A stretch of 64,000 bases of DNA. Source: Talaromyces rugulosus (lineage: Eukaryota > Ascomycota > Eurotiomycetes > Eurotiales > Trichocomaceae). The position numbers and the translations under genes were made by a program. The DNA lies in NCBI RefSeq assembly GCF_013368755.1, contig NC_049563.1, positions 4,526,001 to 4,590,000 of the forward strand, in the 5' to 3' direction. Below are positions 22,223 to 33,886 of the stretch, one piece after another. Within the stretch, counting starts at the first letter, position 1. Each line of letters opens with the position of its first letter. The notes under the pieces were generated by a model. That model was not told the origin of the DNA. It searched no databases and saw only the letters and a list, made by a program, of their open reading frames with translations.

Positions 22223-24495
22223 ATGAGGTTGAGAACGCTTCAGGGCGCTCAGTGCCTGTTCTGCTCGGTCAGACCGCGTCTCACCACCGTCTCAGGTGTC
22301 CGGGAATTCGCATCAACGTCGGTGCTGGCAAGGAAGCCAGGTCGTGGAAAGGTAATCTCTCTTGGATTTTATAGTCCTACTACATTCTAATCATTTCTTT
22401 GTGGCTATAGCCTAAAGGCTCGCGTGCTCCTGAAGGCGAATGGGTGAAAAGGAAGGAAGCCCAGTTTCCCATCGTGGTCGAACATGCTTTAAACGAATAC
22501 GGGAAAAACATCGATGTCACGGACTCGGGATTTGATAAATGGACCGCGTTTGCTCGCAGAGTCAACCACGCAGCGCGGTTACGACTAGGCCCGGAAAAAA
22601 GCGACTTGCTGACTCTCAAAGTGACACTTTTTGACGCATTCCGGACAGGCGGACAAGCAGGCGTGTTAAGAGAAATCAGAACCCTACAACAGAACGAGGA
22701 TCTGACGGCCAAGTATGAGAGCCCCAACGTGGTGGAACAGAAGAAAGTGGCGGACCTTCGTTATCCAGCTGAGTGGTATCCGCACGCTCGCGCCAAACGC
22801 CGCACGATTCATTTGCACGTCGGCCCAACAAACTCGGGGAAGACCTATCGAGCTTTGAAGAGGCTTGAAGGGGCACAGAGAGGGTTTTACGCCGGGCCGT
22901 TGAGACTGCTTGCGCAAGAAGTTTATGCCCGATTCACTGCGGAAGGTATTTCATGCGCTTTGATCACGGGGGATGAAGTTCGCATTCCCGACACTGCTCC
23001 ACGGATTCTCAGCAACACCGTGGAAATGGTCAATCTTAACCAAGAGTTTGAAGTGGGTGTAATCGATGAAATTCAAATGATTGCCGATTCCGATCGCGGC
23101 TGGGCCTGGACAAGAGCCTTTATGGGTACCCGTGTTCAGGAATTGCATGTCTGCGGTGAAGCACGGACGGTACCTTTGATCAAGGAACTTGTGGCTCTGA
23201 CCGGCGACGACTTGAAAATCCATCGGTATGAGCGTCTGAATCCCCTAAAAGCAGAAGACACCAGTCTCCGCAACGACTTTCGAAAGCTGCGGAAAGGAGA
23301 CTGCCTTGTTTCCTTTTCAAGAATAGGGATCCATGCTCTTAAAAGCGAGATTGAGAAAGTTACAGGCAAACGTGCCGCTATAATTTACGGTGGGCTTCCG
23401 GCAGAGATTCGCACCCAGCAAGCCAGTTTATTCAACGACCCGGACAATGACTACGATTTCCTCGTTGCAAGCGATGCGATTGGTATGGGTCTCAACCTGT
23501 AAGTTTTTAGTAATCGGTTCATTTTTGCATTAATTCTGATTGTCGGGGATAGGAAATGCCGACGCATTATTTTCCAGACGTTGATCAAAAGAGGGACCAT
23601 GGGCCTCCACCGACTCACGATACCAGAAATAAAACAAATCGGCGGCCGTGCTGGCCGTTATCTCGCAGCAAACGAGAAAGTATCAGATGTGAAGTCAAAG
23701 GGGGCCAATATAGGGTTGGTGACATCGCTCGAAGACGTGGATCTACCGTATATACGTGAGGCGCTTGACTACGAGCCTCCGCCGATCAGAGCTGCAGGTG
23801 TTTTGCCCAATGACACTATATTCCAGCGCATCGCAAGATACTTCCCCTACGACGTTTCCTTCAAGTTCCTCATCAACCGCATCATGACAATGGTCGAAGT
23901 CCATCCGCTCTTTTTCCTGTGCAAAACACGGAGCCAACTTGAAATTGCTGGCGTTCTTGACAAGTGCCATGATCTCAGCATTGACGACCGGCTAATTTTC
24001 ATGGCTGCGCCTATTTCCGAACGCGATAGCATCCTAGTGAACGCTGCCAAGGGTTTCGTCCGTTGCGTCGCTACAAACACGTGTGGCCGTCTATTGGATA
24101 TCCCGGAACTCAATTTACATGTACTTGAGGCTCCTGTGTCTGGTAGCAAGGATTACATGACCGAACTAGAAAGCCTGCACAAATCGCTCATTCTATACCT
24201 GTGGCTGAGCTACCGTACCGGCGGCATCTTCACAGACCGAACCCTTGCAACCCACGTCAAGGAAATGGTAGAAGAGCGCATGATGCGAGCCCTAGCCGAG
24301 TTCTCGTCCAACAAAAAGCTACGAATAGCGGCGTCGGCTCGTCAGAAGATCAAGATGGAACAGCAAGAGGCTGAGCAGAAACGCATGCTCGCTGATGCCG
24401 GGCTTGCTCCTGCAGATATGGGCGGCGAAGATGCTGTCTTGTCCCAGGATGGGCTGGAGTCTGAGGGACTGCAAACTGCAGCAGTTGCTGTTTAA
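22223..24495 (+). CDS. suv3: Mitochondrial ATP-dependent RNA helicase Suv3
   Basis: Exons 22223-22351, 22411-23498, 23553-24495; 719 aa. Suv3 is the helicase subunit of the mitochondrial RNA degradosome and works with the Dss1-type RNase. An Arg-rich, acid-poor N-terminus (MRLRTLQGAQCLF...RPRLTT) is a mitochondrial presequence. Motif I GPTNSGKT lies at about residues 181-188, motif II is DEIQ (VIDEIQMI, the DExH variant typical of Suv3), motif III-like VCGEAR follows, and motif VI is QIGGRAGR. The last intron falls inside the ASDAIGMGLNLKCRRIIFQT segment and splices in frame. The C-terminal domain includes LDIPELNLHVLEAPV. A Gln/Glu/Lys-rich tail follows. The family is very conserved, so the call is firm. 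Confidence 0.94.
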
Positions 24496-24881
24496 ATGGG
24501 AAGGGGGTTTGGTATTTTTTTTTAAATCTCCCTTCTCCTGGTGTATACTATTAAACAATCTTGATTTATGATATCAGCATAGCGACAACCGGGTATTGGA
24601 TTGGGTGTGTGTATTATCAACATGGCTGTATTATATTTGATCCATTAGTTAGAGATGTACATTACTAGATTTAAAATATTAAATTGGATCAGTTATATTA
24701 ATCCACCCTGGAGATAAAAGCATTATTATTGTCTATATCAATTGATACATATCATACAGTTGACACTGGCCGAAACTACACGCTAATCCCTTTCTAGACA
24801 TTATTGATATAGCATCACCGCCGGCCGCGTCCCCCCATTAATTTACATCCCACACGACAAGAGCAGGCAAGAAAACAAAAC
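24496..24881. other. Intergenic between suv3 and the dehydrogenase
   Basis: 386 bases, AT-rich in the middle (24640-24780). It holds the suv3 3' end and the promoter of the next gene. Nothing else seen. Confidence 0.55.
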
Positions 24882-26313
24882 ATGCCTATTCCTATCATAT
24901 ATCACGGAGTAGCAGAGGGCATATCCGCAATCCCCTATGTCTTCACAATCCTCAAAGCGGCAGCGGTCGTCACCGTGGTCGCCCTGCTCAAATACTTTTT
25001 CGGCGGAGCTCGCAATACCTCGGTGCGGCTGATGCATTCGAAAGTAGTCATGGTGACGGTACATCCACCTTTTTCCTTTTTTTCTTATTCGGAAATACCT
25101 AGGGTGAAAAAAAAAAGAAAGCTGATAGGTATCGGTTTAGGGCGGAACATCAGGCATCGGTGCCGCAGTCGTTTACGACCTGGCCTCTCGCGGCGCCCAG
25201 ATTATCCTGCTCACGCAGCACGCACCCACCGACTTGTTTCTTGTCGATTGCATCGAAGACTTACGCCACTCAACAGGCAACGAACTCATCTACGCCGAAC
25301 AAGTCGATCTTACCTCCCTCCACTCGATCCGCACATTCGCCACGAAATGGGTCGACAATGCACCTCCGCGCCGACTGGACATGATTATATTGTGTGCAAA
25401 CACGCTGAAACCTTCTGGCGGTAATCTGCCTAGGATTACGCCAGATGGTCTGGATGAGGAGTGGCAGGTGAACTATCTGGCTAATTTCCATCTGCTGAGT
25501 ATTCTGAGTCCGGCTATCAGAGCACAGCCGCCGGATAGAGATGTGCGGGTTATTTTTAGTACGTGTTCGAGTTATATTGGGGGCACGATTGATCTGGAAC
25601 GGACAGAGGGGGCATTGTCCAATGGCAAGAAATCTACAAAAAGGGCCACCTCTAAAGCCAGCGCCAGCGAAAAGAAAAAGAAAAAGAGCCCGTCGAGCAT
25701 ATACGGCATGACCAAATTATCCCTCATGATCTTCGCCCAAGCGTTTCAAAAACATCTGTCAGCTTACAAACGACCGGACCAACAACCCATGAACGCTCGC
25801 GTGCTCGTGGTCGATCCAGGGTTCAGTCGTACTCCCGGAACACGCCGTTGGATCACGGGAGGCTCTCTCTGGGGTCTGTTCTTGTATCTAATCACATGGC
25901 CTTTCTGGTGGCTGGTTCTCAAATCTCCTCAACAAGGCGCCCAAACGTTTCTATACGCTGCCATGGAGGCACAGTATGGCCGACGCGAAGCCAAGGGTGG
26001 CTGGCTTCTCAAGGAGTGCCGCGAAATCGAGTACCTGCGCAACGAAGTCAAGGATGAGCAATTGGCCAAGCAGCTTTGGGAGTTTAGCGAGGTGCAAATT
26101 CAAGAAAAGGAGAAAGAAGCTGCCACGAAGCGGGCTTTAGCTAAGAAGGAACAAGAGGAAGCAAAGAAGAAGGAAACAGAGACGACGAAGGAAAACAAGG
26201 CAGATACAACTGCTGCTACCTCGAAAAATTCATCTACGTCTTCTTCTGCTACCTCTTCCTCTGGCAAAACGCAAACAGCTGGGTCGAGAAGGAACAAAAA
26301 AGCTAACAAGTAA
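24882..26313 (+). CDS. Membrane-anchored short-chain dehydrogenase/reductase
   Basis: Exons 24882-25058 and 25141-26313; 449 aa. The first 45 residues contain a hydrophobic segment (ILKAAAVVTVVALLKYFF) that should anchor the protein in a membrane. The Rossmann motif follows directly, VMVTGGTSGIGAAV (TGxxxGIG), created across the intron. The later IFSTCSSYIGG supplies the catalytic Ser, and SSIYGMTKLSLMIF the YxxxK pair. The usual NNAG is replaced by LCAN. A second hydrophobic stretch (LWGLFLYLITWPFWWLVL) near residue 310 may dip into the membrane. The last 90 residues are a charged Lys/Glu and Ser/Thr low-complexity tail. The layout resembles the yeast lipid-droplet SDR Env9 and retinol-dehydrogenase-like SDRs. 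The substrate is unknown. A Lys/Ser-rich insert (GKKSTKRATSKASASEKKKK) precedes the active Tyr. Confidence 0.82.
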
Positions 26314-26580
26314 CAACAAAAGTGGGAATCGGCGTTTTGAGTGCATTATATAAACTCACATTATATTAGCGGCATTTACTAGGCATAGAATTAAGGAACG
26401 GGTTGTTTGGTTTTAAAAAGTTTCAATATTCAAACGTCATTCATTCAGTCTATCTAAGAAAATATCTTTTTCCTGCAGCATTAATCTGTTTGCACTGTAT
26501 ATTAAACCAGTATTTACAGCACCTTTTTCAGATGTTGGAAAGATCTCCGGTCTCCCGGCTTGTTAAGTAAATCCTCTTCT

Positions 26581-27882
<1,302 letters not shown>

Positions 27883-28796
27883 TTTTGCAATTGGGCCGAG
27901 ATGAAGTCTGTGTCTAAAAGGGTTCTAAAAGAAATTGGACTGAAGCACTCTGGGAGAGATGGAGGACTGGGAAAGACAGCAAAGCAAGCAAGCAACAGGA
28001 GCGGGATGGCGGGGCAGCCCAAGTATCACGGCGGGGCGAACAAATATCGGTGAAATCGGCCATTGACAGCGCTAACCCGTCCCAGGGGCGTCCGGCGGGG
28101 CGTGCGAAATGAGTTGACAGCGAACAGAGAGCACGGGATTTTTCTTCTTGCAGATCTTCTTGTTTCGTGCCGATTGATCCCGAGAAAGGATTGGGGCTTT
28201 GTATTTGCAGGGTTACATGCCTTGTCTGGCATCCGGTAGGAGTAAAACAAGTTTTAACAGCCCGTACCTAGTTTGTCCTAATTAGTAAGTTTGTTTAGAA
28301 AGCCATGAAACACACTAGATATAGTAAAAGGGGAACTGTGTGTGATTTGACTCTTTTTGTTAGCAATGTCTAATCATCAATTTTGAATTGATATATCTTT
28401 TGAAGAGTCTGGTATAGTCCATAGTGCTACATGTACATGTAGCATTCTTCTAATCGGCTTTTATATACTTCCGAAGCAAAAGGTGACTAGGTTGAATTGA
28501 AATATTAACTATCTTTAAAGCAATATAAACACACTATACATGCATGTGTACAATTGATATAAAACATAAAACCCCGCTTTCTTATACCTTATCTAGGACT
28601 AACGACAATTAATCAATTGATAGCAATTATAGATGGTGTTAGTTTGGGGATCAAACTCTTCAGAAACCGAGTTATGTTTTGTTCTGTATGTGACACATTT
28701 CAAGTCACTAAACCTTTCTTCTGACTATTATAATAATTTACAAGGCAAAATGTAAATGATTGAATATAGCAGTATTATCAGTAGATTAGATGATCA
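27883..28796. other. Intergenic, epimerase promoter then AT-rich decayed DNA
   Basis: The first 350 bases are the epimerase promoter and leader. From about 28250 the composition becomes AT-rich and gene-free. A perfect 20-bp palindrome lies at 28425-28444 (listed separately). No gene is supportable. Confidence 0.5.
28425..28444. repeat. Perfect 20-bp palindrome
   Basis: Arm TGCTACATGT is followed immediately by its exact reverse complement ACATGTAGCA with no loop. It sits in AT-rich DNA between the epimerase promoter and the WD40 remnant. Function unknown. Confidence 0.85.
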
Positions 28797-29375
28797 ATGT
28801 ACGGGATAAATGATTGGCTCCTCCGAGGGGAATCAGCCTTGCGCCAGAACGTTCCCCTTTTCAACCTGATCAATCAGTCTTCAGCTTCTACTGATAGAAC
28901 AGTCCGGCTATGGGATATAAGCATAAGCAATCAACCTGAGATACCACAAGAACATTCAGATTGGGTTAATGCTGTAGCTTTCTCGCCTGACGGCAAGCAG
29001 GTCGCTTCAGCATCTTCTAATCAAACTATCAAATTATGGGATATGAACGCTTCCCTGTGCCCCGTCAGGTTGTTAGGGAGCCCTTTGATCACCGTCTCTG
29101 AGTCTCGTAAATGGTGCCACCAAATTCAAACTTCGGATTCAGTTATGAGTTTCAAATTCTCATCTGATGGCCAATTTCTCCATATGTATTTTTTCCGCTG
29201 CCATAATTTCCATCACCCTAAATACCTCCATTTTCATCGAAATCTTCTTCAGACGTCGACCTATCGGCGATGTGGTGCTGAACGATCCAGAATATATGTA
29301 GAATCGTTCGTCACGTTTTGGGCTTCTTCTGTTGATGTCTCAACTTGCTCTATCGAACACAATGTGCGGGTGTAA
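28797..29375 (+). pseudogene. WD40-repeat remnant, probably from an NLR-type gene
   Basis: Translation shows one complete WD40 blade (DWVNAVAFSPDGKQVASASSNQTIKLWDM) preceded by the end of another (ASTDRTVRLWDI) and followed by a partial one (VMSFKFSSDGQFLHM). The first blades are very close to the highly conserved repeats in fungal NACHT-WD40 (HET-E/HNWD-like) receptors. Downstream, STCSIEHNVRV recalls the end of such proteins before the frame stops. No NACHT domain, no adequate start and no further blades are found nearby. It is therefore a 3' fragment of a broken gene. The alternative of an independent small WD protein is unlikely because two to three blades cannot form a propeller. Confidence 0.72.
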
Positions 29376-29784
29376 ATGTCTGCGATACGTTCTCTCTGAT
29401 AAGCGGATTACCGCCGGAAGAGTCATGTCGTCAAGTCTTGAAGTGGATATTAAAGACTTCTCGTAACTCGTTACACTCCCAGACTCAGCCGCTTTTCTCG
29501 GTTGGAACTTTGTTCAAGATATCGGCGGAAGTGTTCCAGGCCCTTGGGTCGATAGAGCCAATTTTGTACGCCAGAGCATGACTCATTGAGAATGGTATAT
29601 TTGCGGAACTTCTGTGCTCCATCTACCAGATAAAAATGCCCCAGTGGGAACTAGGTAGGATGGACTGGAAAAGAAAAAGAAAAAAAAGCGCTAGATTGCT
29701 TCTTGCCTGTCCACTCATTGCTGCCTCAAAGTTTCCGATGAAATACTAGACAATTGGCCATACTTCGCTCGCGAGAGCATGGGA
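29376..29784. other. Gap between two gene remnants
   Basis: About 400 bases. An open frame at 29345-29581 overlaps the WD40 remnant end but shows no recognised motif. Probably decayed accessory DNA. Confidence 0.4.
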
Positions 29785-30600
29785 TCAAGTCGCCCAGGTT
29801 CTCTCATGAAAACCCACGCCCTCTGTCAAAAGGAAATTGGCAAGAACAACATCTGCCTCGGCACCCTGGATAGAAGAATAGAAGACAGTAGCTACTTCGA
29901 CGTGCCGCAGTGACGAAAGGCTGACCATAGAGAGTGCAATATTTTTCAAAACTGTTGTGGTGTCCTTGAAATCGGCCTTATAGGGAGTGATAACCATGAC
30001 CTGATTTGCCTCGACTGTCTTCGACAGGACCAAATCCACCGGGACATCGACCTGCATTTCGTCCACGGCTACTCGCGGAAGTTCAATGTCCTCCAGACCA
30101 GAAAGTTTCCTTAGTTAGCAAAGCGTTTATGATCCAGAGCTTTTGATGTTATCGAGTATTCCTCTCGCCCTCTCAGAGAACGATGCATATGTCTGTAGCT
30201 CCTCGCTATATTCTGGGCTGCCATCGAAGGTTGGTTGGTTTAACCGGTGAGCGATCGGTGAGTTTAGGGAACCGTACGGCTTCACAAGGAATTCCGGCGA
30301 CACTGAACAGTGAGTCTGGTAATTCTTTCATCGAGAGCTGTCTTCCAACTTGTGGACTCGTCTTCCTTGAACCTCTCGAACTCGGCATCCGTATTTGGAA
30401 TTGTGCAATGAAGCTCTAAGTAAGCATTCCAGTTAGTCATTGAAGGTAAACCGTAAGAAGCCAAAAGTTTCCTCACCTTTCGACCTATGTCTAACCAGCA
30501 GAATGGTAGTGGCCAATCTTTCGGTTTAGTCCCTTCTATTGTTCGTACACTCGTCATTTTGAAAAGTGTTTCTTCGCCAAAGTCGAGCTCCATATTCAGA
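29785..30600 (-). pseudogene. Degenerate superfamily 1 (Upf1/AAA_12-type) helicase fragment
   Basis: On the minus strand, 30066-29785 encodes VMVITPYKADFKDT, then YSSIQGAEADVVLANFLLTEGVGF. This is the C-terminal AAA_12 core of DNA2/NAM7/Upf1-like helicases: motif IV-like TPYKAQ and motif V-like SxQGxEADVV. The expected motif VI (RLNVALSRAR) is missing, and the frame ends after FHERTWAT. Upstream, 30593-30282 encodes MELDFGEETLFKMTS and PKDWPLPFCWLDIG, plausibly an earlier part of the same gene. A possible intron lies between that and the AAA_12 part, but the frames do not connect cleanly and stops intervene. Walker A and B are absent. This looks like a truncated, frame-broken copy of a lineage-variable helicase gene next to the WD40 remnant. 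Confidence 0.62.
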
Positions 30601-31549
30601 AACGATCCAGAGGTGACATGCTACCAATGTAGGCGGTAACGAGAAGACATGCTCAGGACCGTTCTTCAAAATATCCTTGTGTTTTCCCCCCGGATATGGT
30701 GAGCCAACATCTTTGGTTATACAATCATCTCGTGATAATAACCTGATGCGGCATTATGCATAGAGCTCAGTGAGAGAAGCTCAGTGATAAAAGATGAAAA
30801 AGGAAGATTTGGACTTTGATTCTCATAGCCGATAGCAGCTATGAGAGGTGTTGTGAGGAGAGAGAGAAGGAGGAGGGAAACAGCTGCCTTTTAAAGCCAA
30901 CCAAGACAACTCCTCTTCCCTATTTGGACGCCGACAAAAATTTGCCGGTGCCGTATTCGATCACGGAGGATTAACCATCGAGATAAATTATTATATGATT
31001 TATCGTATCTCCAAGACATTAGTTTCTTTGTTAATAGGGGCTGTGCCAACGTTCATATTGGTATACTCCTTGTAGGTCAGACTGATATCGACAATTCGGT
31101 ATCAAAAACACAATAACGCCAGTCCTATTTAAAACGAATATTTCCCCAAACCGACAAGATAAAAACACAGGGAAGCATGTATGTAAAGCATTCCCATATA
31201 AGCCGCAGACCAATATATATAAATACACAAATTCCCCACTAAAACAAAACAATTAAATGTTTCGTGAAATGCAAATTCTTCAGCCCATCTCAGTAGGTAA
31301 GATGAGTCAAAAACGATTAGCCGTAGCTTTCGTAACGAACTTACCCAAGCCAATTCCAGTACTAAATTGACTCTTTTTTTTCAATTATTTTCTTCCTTCA
31401 CCTCGGAGGCGAAAGTCGGTCAACGAGAATATCCCATTCGAGACGTGTTGAGTTAGACGTCGTCTGCGTCGACGGTACCCGTATGTAGCTGTTAATACGA
31501 ATAGGGCAGTCAGGAGTAAGCCACCCATCACTTTCAAAGCAACGGATAG
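30601..31549. other. Intergenic, 3' side of the mannosyltransferase
   Basis: About 950 bases with no coding pattern. The left part continues the decayed region; from about 31360 it is the 3' flank of the GT15 gene. Confidence 0.5.
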
Positions 31550-32967
31550 TCAATTTTCTTCTTTTTCGTAGCCCTCAGGCTTTGGGATATCGTTGATCTG
31601 GAAGTAGCGGGATGTGCCTATCGGGTTATGGTTAGCGGCTTTTTCTTGCGGTAAATCTGGTTGAATAGTCGTCTTACAAGAGTAGCCCTTCCAGTCAAAG
31701 TTCTCCGAGGGATTGCAATGGCATTTCAAGTCAAGTCGTGTCTGCTCGCCAGTTGGGCAGTGGGTGAATGGGACGTGGTAGTAGGCGATTTCATTGAAGA
31801 AGTGGATTTCTTCCTTCTTCAGAAGAAGACCCGCAGCAATCGAATGCACAGGGGCGTCACCCCATCGCTCGTAGAAGAACCCGCCATCTTTGTCGAGAGA
31901 GTTGAAGTAGTCGATATATGCATCAGATCTCAACCACTCCAAACTGCCGACCTCAAAGTTGGACCACTACATGGACAAATAAGCAACCGATCAGACCCCC
32001 CCAAAAAAAGGAATTAGAAACTTACAAAGTGGCACTTGTTGTATGTTTTCCCGCCATCGTCGCTCAAAAAGCCCATCGAGTTGTCTTCCGCAATGTGCTG
32101 GGGACTGGCGGACATGAACTTCTGGACGCTGTCCCAAAGTGTGGGAATGGTGTCGAAATACTCGTACAAGCTGAGCACGAAGCTGTACTTTTTGTTGTTC
32201 TCCTTCATGTATCTAAACGGGTCAAAGGAAATGTCGCAGAACAGCTGAATGCTGGGCTCCACGCGCCAGTAGAACTCATAGTTGAGCATTAGCTCATGGC
32301 GGAAGAAGAACCCAGACTCATAACGACACATGTGGCGGTAGCTCTCTGAATCTCCGTAGATGATTTTGCGTTCCTTCATGTCCTCACGCACTTTCTTGGC
32401 CTTGTCCCGATCAATCCAATCAGGGTATGACCAATGGTCCGGGGGGATTATTCCGTAGTGAGTAGTCCCTGACACCAAAGAAGTTGTGATTTTCTTGAAC
32501 GTGTCGTCAAAGGGTTTGTCATTCAAGAAAACCCAATCGTAATGGTAGTTTCGGTTGAAGCGATCCTCAACCTGTCGGATAGACTTTGCGATATCCCAGA
32601 CATCGCTATTTCGCGCCAGCGTCACAAAAGTCGCATTGACACGGTCACCGGATGGAGTCAGAGACTGGGGCTGGGAGATGGCCGGGCTTTGGTGGCTTGT
32701 GTCCACGGTATTAACGGTGTTGCCAGTATTAACAGTGCCACCAGTATTAACGGTATTAACGGGTTCCTGGCCCTTGCCCTTGGTGGAAAGAAGGCTGGAG
32801 TCGTACCTCTCGGGCAGAGGCAATGATGATCTCGAGATGAAGCCTAAAATTGCCAACCCCTGGTGGTGACGCGGAATCAGTATTATAGATTTTGATTACC
32901 TCCCGATGCAGGGATAGCAACTCACAACGAGAGCAAACAGCAGGTACCGGATATACCCTGAAGACAT
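31550..32967 (-). CDS. Alpha-1,2-mannosyltransferase, GT15 (KRE2/MNT1 family)
   Basis: Exons on the minus strand: 32967-32926, 32859-32026, 31966-31678, 31617-31550; 410 aa. It adds alpha-1,2-mannose to O- and N-linked glycans of secreted and wall proteins in the Golgi. It is a type II membrane protein: short cytoplasmic tip MSSGYIRY, then LLFAVL-type hydrophobic anchor (about residues 9-22), a Thr/Asn/Val-rich stem with repeated [10 protein letters not shown] units, and the catalytic domain from [12 protein letters not shown]. Family motifs include [39 protein letters not shown] and [13 protein letters not shown]. The conserved Glu of YWRVEP and the CD motif are present. The stem contains a short near-tandem repeat (ACGGTATTAACGG-like units near 32700-32765). 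Aspergilli carry three such genes; which one this is cannot be decided here. Confidence 0.9.
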
Positions 32968-33886
32968 GATGGGGGGGATTCCAGATCCAACGGGGATTCG
33001 GGTGCTCAGTTTCGCGCAACGTCGACTGGAGCGAGTTGTCCTCTCAGACAAGCCCGATCATGTATCGCCCGGTCGAAGCGAAAGGTATAGGTGAAGAGAA
33101 GAAGCGAGTTGTTTGGAGTTAAGACGAAGTTTCTTTGTGTATTGTCTGGCAGGAGGCGTCAAATGTTTTTGGAAGTCCCGAGATAGTTCATGAAACGAAC
33201 GACAGGAGACACGGGAAGGCGTCAAGGGCGCATCTAATCAGAAATGTGAAAAGAAGACGAAAGAAGAAAAGCGAGCACACTGTGGTCGATGTCGAGAGTG
33301 CAAGCAGAACAGATCAATTGGTAGCGTACGTATTTTGTTTGGTGCTTGCGTGGCTGACCTCAGCTGCGGCCTGAGGCAAGAGCCGATTCGTCACGCTTGG
33401 CAGTTTCATGGCCGCATGCAGCACACCCCTATTTTTACACGAAGTTATTAAAAATACATAACAAGTAACTAATTTTTCATGTTGAAACATGTATTCGATA
33501 TATAGATATGTGTACTAGTGGTGAAGAATACTATTTGAGTAGCCTCTGCAGAAGCATGATCTTTTGTATGAGCTCGCTGCGCCCACACAGTGATTGCAGC
33601 CAGAAACATTTCCGATCTCAATAATAATACAATGGCAATAATCTCACAATAAAATTATAAAATTAATAACGGGCGCAATCGGATTTATAACAGTGCTGTC
33701 TCCAAGTGGCTGCCTCAGGCACCAACACCCGCGCGCACAGGCGAAAACCAGGTTAAGCTATCGCCGGCTTCCACTCCACCCCTCACAACTCTCGGCTCTG
33801 GCCTGCGGTGCAGAACAGAACCGCACCTCCCCCTCCTCCCCACCCTTCCTGCCTTCGCCTTCGCCTTTTTTTGAAAGAGAGCCATC
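32968..33886. other. Divergent promoter region, mannosyltransferase and pat1
   Basis: 919 bases between divergent starts. It contains an AT-rich stretch at 33430-33690 and a C/T-rich leader just before pat1 (33820-33870). No gene seen; the open frame at 33135-33374 lacks any recognisable feature. Confidence 0.5.
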
